DNA of 64,000 nt from Diospyros lotus. Taxonomy: Eukaryota > Streptophyta > Magnoliopsida > Ericales > Ebenaceae. The position numbers and the translations under genes are program-made. Of the stretch, positions 25,995 through 38,400 are shown piece after piece; the stretch's first letter is position 1; every line of letters begins with the position of its first letter. The stretch spans positions 12,979,030 through 13,043,029 of the forward strand of contig NC_068346.1 in assembly GCF_014633365.1 (NCBI RefSeq), given 5' to 3'. The notes beneath the pieces were generated by a model that was not told the DNA's origin, ran no database searches, and saw nothing but the letters and a program-made list of their open reading frames with translations.

Positions 25995-26192
25995 TCGTCT
26001 GTGATGAACTTAGTGGCTGCATTTGTTATTTTTTATTTATTTTATTTTATTTTTTTAATTAAAAGAGAAAAGAGAGAGAATGATAGATAAATTGGTCATT
26101 TATCCTTTATTTAATAATAAGACTGATTATTACTATTTTTTAAATATAGAAAATTTCTTATAATTTTACCAAAATTGTTATTTACAATTTTC

Positions 26193-26451
26193 TCAATGTC
26201 CTGAGCGCAATTTATCCCGTTGAAAATGAATGACCAATAACCCGCTGGAAAGGTGCGGATACTGAATCATGGGTGGGCTAAAGCGCCATTGGGCCTTGAC
26301 TCTATCTAGTCGTGATAATTTGTAGAACCCTTCCTCTCTCTGTTTGCCCTTATAGACAGTATTGTTCTGTTCGACATTTTCTCGCTCGGCCGGCAAAACT
26401 CGATCCTTCCTATCTAATCCAAAGCTCTCTCCGGCTCAGTTTGCCGTCGCT
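26193..26451 (+). promoter_or_regulatory. Putative promoter and 5' UTR of the RanBP2-type zinc-finger gene
   Basis: This is the region before the ATG at 26452. It includes 'ttgggccttgac' (a TGGGCC-like site II element, common in plant housekeeping promoters) near 26290 and a pyrimidine-rich leader ('tcctctctctg'). No clear TATA box is seen at the expected distance. Confidence 0.4.
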
Positions 26452-29400
26452 ATGTCTCAGGTTAATCGATTTTCTTCTCCTCTGTTCAATTCTCATTTTC
26501 TGAATCAGACCAAAGCATGTCTCTCTGTGGTTGGTTTCCTTTTTCTCTATGTTTTCGTGGATCGTTTCGTTGATTTTTTATTGGGCCGATGTGAGCAGAG
26601 TTTGGTTCCTGAGTATTAAATACGTATTTTTGTGTGTATTCAGGGGATTAATAATCTATTTAGCAGTATCTAAGTGAATTCCTATCATCGTTGATTGGGT
26701 TCAACTTCTAGGGTTTCATAGCTGACTTTGAAAAGTTGTGTGTTGGAGGGAAATGATTGACAACATATAACGCATTGTTTTTCGTTAAAAAATATTTTTC
26801 GTTAACTGGACCAACGCGTCTCAATTATGATAGTTCTCTGTGTGTGTGTGTGTATAAATTAATGGACACATCAATTCTTCCTACTTTGAATTCTCCTACA
26901 GATCCTGCAGCGACTTCTTTTCTGATTTCCTTCTTTTCTTCTTTGTTCTTATTCTTTGCCTCTCTATTTGTAAAGCTGAAAAAGAAAAACTGAACAATTA
27001 GATGCAATTAAGGTAATAGAGAAGTTATATCTGACATGAAAATTTTAATATTTTCCCTGCAATCAACTAAGAATATATATATATATATATATATTAGGAT
27101 AAAGTTTCTCATACAAAATGTGACATGACTTCAAAAGTAGGAATATACACAATAGCATTGATATACCAGAGTAATATTGTTTTTCCTTCAATTTTAGGTG
27201 GATAACAGAAATTCTTCGGCAGCCAAGCGAGCTCGAACAGATGGTAATGGGTGCAACAATACTTTGCTTTGTTGGTTTATACACCAATCTATATATGCTT
27301 GCGTTCAATTATTTGCATGTTTTTTATTTATGCATGGATTTTTTTGTATACAAGTTCATAGTATTAGCATAGTTATTATTTCTGTTCTGGCCAATATGCT
27401 CCATACCGGACAAATGCAATACAAATTTCTTTATGTGAAAAGAGATACAAAAGACTCCCCTCTGCAGGGCACAGTGTAACCTTTTGCTTCCCTTTTCATA
27501 GGGACGCAGAGGGTCAATAGGGATACATAACTTCCTTATCAATTAGTTATATACAGATACAAGTATACATAATCAATGATATATAATATAGATATATTAT
27601 AACATATGTTAGTATCAAAATTTATGAATTTTTACCCAGCAAAAAAATAAGTATATGATGCATATTATTTGATTGAAAAAAATTATTTTATCAAGTATTT
27701 AGCCTATATCTTATTTATTATTGAAAGAATTAGGTAGAGAATTATGAAAACATTCCACCTTGAATGATTCATTGAACTATGGAAATATATATACAGAAAA
27801 CTCCTAAAAAATCTGCTAAAAACTCTCCTATCTATCCTCCTATTTTATAGGAGTGGATTACAACACTTTTAGTTATCTACTTTACATATTAGGATTAGCA
27901 AGAGTTCGAATACTGATTTATCCTTATTCTTAGATGGAATTTCTGTTGTGATCTTGATCTTCATTCTCGAGTCATTCATTCTTCCTTATATCCTTCCAAT
28001 ACTTTCCCTTCAAACTGGTGAATGATGTCAATCATTCCCAGCTTGTCTCTAAGCAATTCAAAGCCTTGTTTTTGCATTGTTTTAGTCAAGATATCTGCTT
28101 CTTGACCTTCTGTAGGAACATAAGTGAGTCTTATGTTTCCTCTTTCCATCTCTTGCTTGACAAAATGTCTATCAATTCTCACGTGCTTCATTCAGTCATG
28201 TTGTATTGGATTGTTTACAAAGCTGATAGCTAATTTGCTGTCACTAAAAAGTAGTTTAGGAGATGATATAGGCATAGCTAGATCCTTCATCAATCTTTCT
28301 ATCCATATTATTTCACAAATACCTTGAGCAATGGCTTGATACTCAGTCTCTGCACTGCTGCGAACAACTTGTTGTTTTTTGCTTCTCCAAGTCACTAGAT
28401 CTCCCCACAGCTTGGTACAGTATTCTGATGTGGATCTACTATCATCAATAGAGCCTGCCCAATCTGAATCTGCATAGCCACGGATTCCTCTATCTTATTT
28501 TTCTTGAACATTAGTGTCACGGTCCTAGGCCACAGTGACAATGAGCTAACCGGGGCTCGGTGGTTTAGAAAGAAAATGACAGGTAGGGAGTCGAGTAAGA
28601 AGGTAGAAGAACATAGGATTAGAGAGAATTGGAGAATGCGAGGAAGAGATAGAGAGAAACAGAGTGATTTTTGTATTCAATCTTTTCGTAGCCATCTCCC
28701 ATGGAATGGAAGTAGTACATATAGGCGCGCCGGGTGGAAATAGATGCAGCGGATCCTTTCCTCCATAGTGGTTGCAACAGAATGTTGTCTTTTCCTAGGG
28801 CCTTTACACGTGGCCTCCTATAGCTAACAGAATCTGTTAGCTAGAATATGACTATTAACTGGAATATAAATGCAATAATGGAAATACAGCAAAACAAACA
28901 GAAATGAAAATGCAAAATGGACCATAGCCGTGACAATTTTCCCCCCCCTTAGGACATTTCTTGTCCTCAAGAAATGCCGAGTAGGCTTGCTAATCTTGGA
29001 AAACGCTGGAGTAGGCCTGGTAGATATTCCCACGAGTTGTCCTTGTTACTCCCCTGGTTCCACTTCACCAACACTTCAATTAGAGGGGCCCCTTGGTTGT
29101 GGATCACCCTTCTGTCTATAATAGCTTCTGGTTCCGTCAGACCTTCTTTTTCCCTACACGGTGCTGGTAAGACCGTGTCTGCCGACTCCGCCCCTGTTGA
29201 TCGCTTCAGTAGTGATACATGGAAGACAGGGTGTAAGTGGGAGCCTTCGGGTAGTTGGAGTCTGTAAGCCACCTTACCTATTTTTTTTGCTATAGTGAAT
29301 GGTCCAAAGTACCGAGGGCTCAACTTGGTTACTGCCTCTTGACTGAGGGCCTTCAGGTGAGGGTATCTTAGATTGAGATACACCCTTTCTCCCACTTTAA

Positions 29401-32400
29401 ATTCCCGATCGCTTCTCCTTTTGTCAGCATACTGTTTCATCCTATTCCAGGGCCGATGCCAATTCTTGCTTTAGTTGCTGCAAGACCACCCTCCTTTGTT
29501 GTAGGTATTCTTCCATCGATATCTCTGTTGCATGCCCTCCAGTGGCCGGTAATAGCGGCGGTGGACATCCATATAGTGCCTCATAGGGGGACATTTTTAA
29601 GGATGTATGGTGGGTGGTATTATACCACCATTGTGCCAATGCCAACCACCTATGCCAGTGTTTGGGCTGCTGTATACATATGCACCTTAAGTAGGTTTCC
29701 ACCACCTGGTTGACCCTCTCAGTCTGCCCATCTGATTGGGGATGATATGCTGTTGACATATTAAGCTTAATCCCTATAGATCCTATCAATTCTTGCCAGA
29801 AGTGGCTTGTGAACACCTTGTCGCGGTCTGATATGATGGTGCTTGGCACTCCATGTTGTGATACGACTCTGTCCATAAACATTCTAGCCACTTCCTTGGC
29901 TGTGTAAGGGTGGGCCAGCCCTATAAACTGTGCAAACTTCGTGAATCGATCCACTACAACCAAAATACTATCCCTCCCTTTTGATTTAGGTAGCCCCTTG
30001 ATGAAATCCATGGATACACTAACCCAAGCTCGACCCGGTACTAGTAGAGGTTGTAAGAGACCCGGGTAGGCCACGTTCTCCAGTTTACACCTCTTGCATT
30101 TATCGCATGCCAACACAAAGTTCTTTACGTCTGCCTTCATCTTGGGCCAATAAAACAACTGCCTAACTCGGAGGTAGGTATTTTGGATCCCCAAATGCCC
30201 CCCCACGGGTGAGTCATGCAATGAATGTAAAATCTTCTGCTTAAGGTCCCCCTTGCTCCTTATGACCAGCTTGCCTTTAAACCTCAACATCCCGTCCTTT
30301 AGAGTATAGTTTCCAGCCCTATTAGGTTCCATCGCCAACCTCTCCATTAGCTCCACAATCTGCTCATCGTCGGCATAGCTGTCAACCACCTCCTGAAACC
30401 ATTTGAGAACTATTTTAGTAATAGTTGCCAAGCTGCCTTCCTCTTGACACCTTGATAGTGCATCTGCAGCTATATTTTCCTTCCTTCGCCTGAACTGTAT
30501 GGAATAGTTGAGCCCCATCAGCTTGGCCATGCCTCTTTTTGTAGCTGAGTTTGTAGTTTCTGCTGTAGTAAAAATTTTAGACTTTCATGATCTGTTTTGA
30601 TGATGAATCTACTCCCTTCTAAGTAGTGTCTCCACCTCTCAACTGCCATCAAGACTGCTAGGAATTCCTTCTCATATATGCTCAATCCCAAGTGCCTAGC
30701 TTAAGAATGCTAAAGGCCTACCCTTCTGCATTAGGACTGCCCCTACACCAACTTCGCAAGCATCTGTCTCCAGTACAAAGGGTTCATTAAAATCTGGTAA
30801 CCCTAAAGCCGGCACTGTGCTCACCGCCACCTTAAGCTTCTCAAAGGCTACTTCAGCCTCCTCACCCCATTTGAAATTCCCCTTCTTCAGCAACTCAGTT
30901 AGGGGGCGGTTGATGATGCCATACCGTTTAACAAACCGTCGATAATATCCTGTGAGGCCGAGGAACCCTCTTAGAGCCTTCAAGTTCGCGAGTTTGGGCC
31001 AGTTGATCATGGCATCCACTTTCTTTGGGTCTGTTCTCACTCCCTCCCCCGATATTATATGGCCCAAGTATTCCACTTGATCTTGGCCGAAGCAACACTT
31101 AGTCCTTTTTATGAAAAGTTGGTTGGATTTGAGGACTTCTAGGGTAGTTCTGAGATGGGATAGGTGCTGTTCGAGGTTTGGGCTGTAAACGAGGATGTCA
31201 TCAAAGAAAACTAATACAAATTTTCTCAAATAAGGATCAAATATTCAGTTCATGAGGGATTGAAAGGTAGCTGGTGCATTGGTGAGCCCAAAAGGCATCA
31301 CTCGAAATTCAAAATGTCCATGGTGAGTTCTGAAGGCAGTTTTGTGGATATCCTCAGCTTTCATTCTGATTTGGTGATAGCCCGATCTAAGGTCGAGCTT
31401 GGAGAAAATGATGGCATTATGCAGTTCATCCATTAGGTCTTCTATCAAGGGTATGGGGAACTTGTCTTTTATGATGAGGGCATTCAATTGTCGGTAGTCT
31501 ACACAAAAACGCCAAGTGCCGTCCTTCTTCTTGACTAGAAAGATCGGTGAGGCAAAGGGGTTGTGGCTAGGCCTTATAAAGGATTGGTTTAGCATTTCTT
31601 TTACCATCCTTTCGATCTCTATTTTCTGGATGGGTGAATATCAGTAAGCCCTGATATTTACTGGTTCGGAGTTTGATTTGAGGTGGATGGAGTGGTTTAG
31701 GTCTCGGTTGGGTGGTAAGGTATTAGGCTTAACAAATAAGTCCCCAAATTCTACCAACAGTTCATTAATAAGGTGGCTAGAGTGTACCTGACCAACTTCT
31801 CCATGCTGGCTGCTAATGGATAAGGTGAGCTCCCCGGTCCTCATTGTCTCCTGCCCCTCCTCCCCCGCTACAATCGAAAACAATTGAGTCAGTTTTCCCC
31901 AGTTGTGCCGAAGGACTCGCTGTAGGCTCCTTCCCATCATCATCTTGCAGGCTCCAGTTTCGCACCCTCCTTTGAGTGTCATCTTTTTTCCTCCTTTTTC
32001 AAAAGATACTTCCATACGGTTAAAGTCGAAACTAATGGGGCTGACTTCCTTCATCCAGTCAACCCCTAAAACCACATCACAGGCCCCCAGTTGCAGAAGC
32101 CTGAGGTCAGCTTCAAACTCTTCCCCTTGCATCTCCCAAATAAACCTTGGGCAAGCCGAGTGGCTAATCACTCTACCCCCTATTAGCCACTGTCACACTA
32201 AGGGGTGGAGTATCCGAGAGCGGGCTTCTCAATCTCCTCGCGGTACCCTCATCAAGGAAGCTATGGGTGCTTCCACTATCGATCAAGATCATCAGGTTCT
32301 TGTCCTTCACCTTTCCCTTGACTTTAATTATCTTGTTGTTGGTCACTTCTTTTAACGCATGGAGTGATATTTCTCCATTGTCTTCCTCCCCCAACTCTTC

Positions 32401-35400
32401 CCTCTCAGTAACATCTTCTACCTCTTCCATTGTCTCTCTTGGATCTCCTTCCAGTAGGAGAATTTGTCTCCTACATTGGTGCCCTGGGAAGTACTTATCC
32501 CCGCACTTGAAACACAAACCTGGTTGCCTCCTTTGTTCGTTAAACCTCCCTATGGCCTGAGGTACACCCGGCGGTTTAGCTCCGAGATTACTAACTGCCC
32601 ACTCTTGGTTATATCCTCTGCCTCCCTGATGAGAGGTCCTTGTCGTCATAGCCTTACTCTGCTGCCTCTTCTTCTTCATCAAGGCCTCCACCACCATCTC
32701 CTGCAGCCTCGCGCACTCCACTGCTTGCTCCACTGTTCGTGGTCTGATCATTTTGACCATATGCCTGAGGTCCTCACTTAGTCCACTCAAGAAGCTGGAC
32801 ACGAAGTAGGCCTCTGAGAGATGTGGGTCATGGCTGCTCATAATAGATCTAAGCTCCTCAAACCTTTTCAAGTAAGCGTTCAACTCCCCAACCTGTCTGA
32901 GTTTGTTGAATTCTTCAACAATATCAGACAAACTTCTTTCCCCGAATCTCTCACATAATTTCTCAGTGAATTCACCCCATGTAGGATCGCGCCTTACACT
33001 AATCCACCATTGATACCATGCATCTACTACATCATTAAAGTAAGCGGCAGCTAAGGTCACCCTTCTACCCTCCGGAATGTCATACCATTCAAACATTCTC
33101 TCACCCACCAACGCGGGTTATCCCCTTCAAATATGGGTATCTCCATTCGGGGCATAGGAAATCTCAGCTGTTGTCGAGGTGCCTGCTCCATGCGACCCCT
33201 GTGCAGCATCGTCGCCCCCTCTTCATCTTGTTCCCCTCCTATATCGAGAGTCTCTGGTCGGTGCACTGTTCTATCGTTCCTTAAGAGGGGTTTGGTTCTA
33301 TCTCTAAGAGGGAATTCTGGGGCAATGCTCACCGAATTTTGGCGAGTGAACATCAGCATGAATTACTGTAGTTGCGTTCCGAGTTCCTCTCGCATCTGGA
33401 CTAGCATTCCATCCAGCCTTCTTTCCAGGCTGTCTATCGCTCCTTCCAGCTTGTGGTCCATTGCTATGATCGCCTCATGGTTGTGACCATTTCCCAACTC
33501 CAGCTGGTCGACGCGTCTCTGGACCTCGATCATGGACGAGTTGGCTTGTTGCAACTGTGATTCCATATTCTTCATGCGGGTATAGTCCGCCATAAGCTTC
33601 TATAAGTTTCGGCCAGAATCGAGTCTTTGATACCAAATTGTCACAGTCCTAGGCCATAGTGACAATGAGCTAACCGGGGCTCGGTGGTTTAGAAAGAAAA
33701 TGACAGTAGGGAGACGAGTAAGAAGGTAGAAAGAACATAGGATTAGAGAGAATTGGAGAATGCGAGGAAGAGATAGAGAGAAACATAGTGATTTTTGTAT
33801 TCAATCTTTTCGTAGCCATCTCCCGTGGAATGGAAGTAGTACATATAGGCGCGCCGGGTGGAAATAGATGCAGCGGATCCTTCCCTCCCTAGCGGTTGCA
33901 ACATAATGTTTTGTCTTTTCCTAGGGCCTTTACACGTGGCCTCCTATACCTAACAAAATCTGTTAGCTAGAATATGACTATTAACTGGAATATAAATGCA
34001 ATAATGGAAATACAGCAAAACAAACAGAAATGAAAATGCAAAATGGACCATAGCCGTGACAATTAGCCCCTTCCTGGGTGTTCCTTTGAGATACCTGAGG
34101 ATATGGTGAGTTGCTTTAAGATGTCTTTTAGTTGGAAGATGCATATATTGATTGATAATGCTTAGAACATATGCTATATCCGGCCTTGTGTGGGATAGGT
34201 AGATGAGCTTCCCTACTAGGAGTTGATATCTTCCTTTGTCAACTTGATACTCTTCTTTTCCTTCCTTATTCTTCCAATTGGGCTCTAGGGGAGTACTTGC
34301 TGGTTTACACCCTAGTTTGCCTATTTCCCTTAGCAAATCTAAGGTGTATGTCCTTTGAGTTATGAATATACCTTCCTTGCTTCTAGCTACTTCCAATCCT
34401 AGGAAGTATCTTAATTGTCCCAAATCTTTTACCTCAAATGTTTCCCTCAGCTGATACTTTAATTTTTCAATCTCTTGGTTGTTGTCTCCCGTGATGATAA
34501 TATCATCTACATATACTATCAAAATTGTTCTTCTTCTATCATTTTTGATCTTTGTGATGACAGTGACCTACCTGCCCTTGCTTGTATCCAAGCTGGTGTA
34601 AGGTATCACTGAATCTCTTAAACCACGCACTAGGATATTGTTTAAGACCATACAATGATTTCTTCAGCCTACATACCTTCTCTCTTGTGTCATTCTCCTC
34701 AAAACCAGGAGGTATTCTCATATATATATTTCTTCTTCTAGCTCACCATTCAAGAAAGCATTTTGGATATCCCATTGACGTAATCTCCAATCTAGATTTG
34801 TTGCCATGGATAACAATACCTGGATGGAATTTAGCTTAGCTACTGGAGCAAACATTTCCTCGTAGTCCAAGCCTTGAGTTTGAGTAAATTCTTGGGCCAC
34901 AAGCCTAGCTATGTACCTGTCAATACTCCCATCAACTTTATACTTCATGGTGAACACCATTTGCTACCTACTGTCTTCTTTCCATCTGGTAAGTTTACAA
35001 CTTCCCATTTATCATTATTTTCTAAAGCTTGCATTTCTTCCATGACTGTTGCCTTCCATTTCTCATCTTGTAGTGCATGATAAATGTCTCTAGGAATAGC
35101 CACACTATCAAGACTAATAGTGAATGACCTGAATTGAGGAGATAATTTTGAGTATCCCAAAAAATTTGAAATAGGGTGCTTTGTGCAGGATCTTACCCTG
35201 TTTCTTAGAGCAATTGGGATACCTAGATCATTTTCTTTGTTACCTCCTTCATGTTCCATCCTGTTCAGTGCCTCAACATCATGCAGCTATATTTTTTGGA
35301 CTTATCTTCGGGTTAGATAATTTGGTTGCTTGAGGATCACGAGGCTTTCTGGAATAAACCTTTAATGGTGGTTTATTCTAGACTTGATCATTTTCTAGAA

Positions 35401-38400
35401 TTTTGGTTTTCTCTCTCTCCCCCTTGATGGCGTAGGGTTGAAGGAATAGAATTTGAACTGGATGCAGGAATGTCATTATATGTTTGAGGATCAAGAATAG
35501 GAGCAGGTGATGGATTAGGGTTTGAAGTAGGTGAGAGATCAGCAAGTATAGGACTAATTTGATTCCAATAATCTTTAGCATTGGAGAGGTATTCTCATGC
35601 AAGGAGTTGTCTTGAAAAAATGGTTGATGCTCAATAAAAGAGACATCACAGGACACAATAAACTTCTGGGTAGTAGGATTGTAGCATTTATATCCTTGTT
35701 GAGTAGGAGAGCATCCAACAAAAATGCATTTGAGTGCTTTTGGGTTTAATTTGGATTGTGTAAGTTGGTTTTTGTGTACAAAAATAGTATATCTAAAAAC
35801 CTTAGGAGAGAGGGAGTTTAGAACTCTGGTATGGTGAGGGAAAGTTTCAAGAAAGACATTCAATGGAGTTTTAAACTCTAGAATTTTAGAAGGAAGCCTA
35901 TTGATGAGGTAAGCTGCTGTAAGAACAACTTCTCCCTAATAGGCATTTGGAATTGATTGGGTAAACATTAGAGCCATTTCTGTCTCAAGAAGATGACAGT
36001 TCTTTCAGCTACCTCATTTTATTGGGGGTTATAGGGACATGAGTTTTGATAAATAATATCATGCTCGGTTAGGTATTGATTGAATTCATTGGAAAGTACT
36101 CTCGGCCATTATCAGATCTCAATATATGAATAGATGATTGAAAGATATTTTGCATCATTTGATGAAACCTTTTGAAAATGAGGTAGGCTTCAGATTTGTC
36201 TTTCATTAGGAATACCCTGCTAACTCTTATATGATCATCTATAAATGTGATGAACCATCTAGTGTTAGTTAGATTGGTAGTCTTAGCCAGTCCCCAAACA
36301 TCACTATGAATCAAATGAAATGGTTTTGAGGGTTTATAGATATGATTTGGATGTGAGCTCTTGGTTTGTTTTGTAAGAATACAATGTTCACAATGAAAAT
36401 TTTGAATTTTATTACTAGAAATAGAAGGATACAAAACTCTAAGATACTCAAAGCTAGGATGTCCTAATTGTTGATGCCATAATATTTTGTTAGATTCTGA
36501 AACAGTAACCAAAGAGGATTGAATTGATGACCTAAATTCAGTAGGATGATCAAGTCTTGAAATCTGGTAGAGTTCTCCATTCTCCCTAGCACTGCCAATC
36601 ATCTTTCCCGAGGATAGGTCCTGAAAAACACAATGAGATTGAGAGAATGTTACTACACAACCCCTTTCTTTGGTTAGTTTACTTACTAATAGCAAGTTAC
36701 ATGTTAAATCAGGTACATAAAATACTGATTTTAAGGTTAAGCTTGCTATGTTAGCTGTTCCTTGGCTAAAGAGGTTGTACCATCAACCATAAAAACAACA
36801 ATTCCTTGATCACAAGGTTCATAATTGGATAAGATTTGAAGATAACCTGTCATGTGATCTAATGCTCCGGTATCTATGATTTGAAAGTTTGTAGAGAACT
36901 TTTGAAAGAGTAGAGAGTAATTTGTATTACCTTGTGTCACAACCCCAATGATCCCCACGGCTATAATTGTCATTATATTAGTAGCTAACTTGCATGCATT
37001 ACATAATAATTGTCATTTATTTTTCCTTTTTCTATTATAGAGCTTTGTCCTTAGCTATAGGCAGTTAGACTATTTGTTGTATTGCACATGGGTGCATGTG
37101 GGCAGGCTATTAGACTATATATAAGCCACAACTGAGGATGAGAAGAATTATATTTTAGTTGAAAATGAAGTTTCAATTTCCCTCTCTAGAATTCTCTCCC
37201 AATCTCCCTCTCGTTTCCCTCTGCTCTCTCTAATTTATCTCATTCTCTATTCCGATTCCTTCTCCTTGTTCCTCTGTGATCCTTCCCCATTTCTTGCTGC
37301 ATTTTCCTCCCTCTCCGTCTAATTCCCTTTTGATTTCTCTCAAATTCCAATCCAACCCTAGGCTAAACCATAGGTACACGACAAATTAATATTAGAGCCG
37401 TTGTTCCTCGACTGTGAGCTTGGAAATTCAATAGTTGTCCAGTTCGATTTTAAAGTAATCAAGCCAAATTCGAAGTAGGGCAAATCGGTCATTGGAAGCA
37501 AATTCAGGCGATTCTTAGCAAAGCAGTTGATGATGTGAATGGTAAAAAAACAAAGGCAAGGGTTGTCCAAGAGTATGTAAGTCTTGGGCCAATTACTCGT
37601 TCAAGGGCTAGAGAATTTCAAACGGAGTTTGAGTTATTTATTAGGAAGACTCCAGCCCATTTGGAAGAGTTAGAATTCAAAGTGAAGGAGTTAAAGTCCA
37701 AATTAATCACATTGCTTGTTTGCTCGGAAGCCTAGGACCAAAATGCAATCTAGGCACTCCATGATCAAGCCCAAGCAATCAGCCCATCTGCCAGACCCAA
37801 GTCTCATAACTGATGTCATGGATGATGTCACCATTCATTTGTCCTTTATGTTTGGGAGTGTTTTGTCTTTATGTATCATTGTGTTTTATCATCATGACTT
37901 CATTTGTTAAAAGTGGCATGATGTTTTTCTTTATGCTTTTGGTTTGTCTTTTATCATCGTTAGCCCCATTTTATCAAAAGAGGCAATCATGATTCCATTT
38001 GTCAAAAGTGGCATGATGATGTTTTACTTTATGCTTTTGGTTTGTCTTTTATCATCATTAGCCCTCTTTTGTCAAAAGAGGCAATGATGTTGTCTGTCTT
38101 TAATTATTAGATTTGTCTTTAAGACTAGTATTTATATGTGTGATCTTGTAATGTTTTGGCATGAATATTTTTATGAAGAAAGTGCAGAGAGCATTTTTAT
38201 CCTAATTCTTATCTAAGCAATTCATTTGTTTAGTGGCGAATTTACTTGATTCTTATCACTCTTCCTTCTTCTATCTTAGAGTGTAGCAAATCGAAACTAG
38301 TATTTTCTTGTTTGTGGCGAACTTTCTTATTAAACAATTGGTGCTAGTATTTCTTTTGTATTTTAAGCACATCAATTGAGTGGCGGATTTATGAGATTCT

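Larger units (their letters stand above)
28515..34061 (-). mobile_element. Ty3/gypsy chromovirus element inserted in the copia RT/RNase H region
   Basis: LTRs at 28515-28935 and 33639-34061 begin TGTCACGG or TGTCACAG and end CCGTGACA. They are flanked by a perfect 5-bp duplication, ATTAG (28510-28514 and 34062-34066). A purine tract lies at about 28936-28952, and the PBS (TGGTATCAAAGACTC on the minus strand) lies just left of 33639. The LTRs differ at only about 3-4 % of positions. Internal order is gag, protease, RT, RNase H, integrase, chromodomain, which is Ty3/gypsy order. A Reina- or Tekay-like chromovirus is plausible, but I cannot settle the clade. Confidence 0.95.

Noticed and set aside
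37535..37735. A 66-codon frame containing [11 protein letters not shown]
   Set aside because: The motif is reminiscent of gypsy polyproteins, but the frame is short, lies in the leader and has no neighbour in frame. Noted under the leader only.
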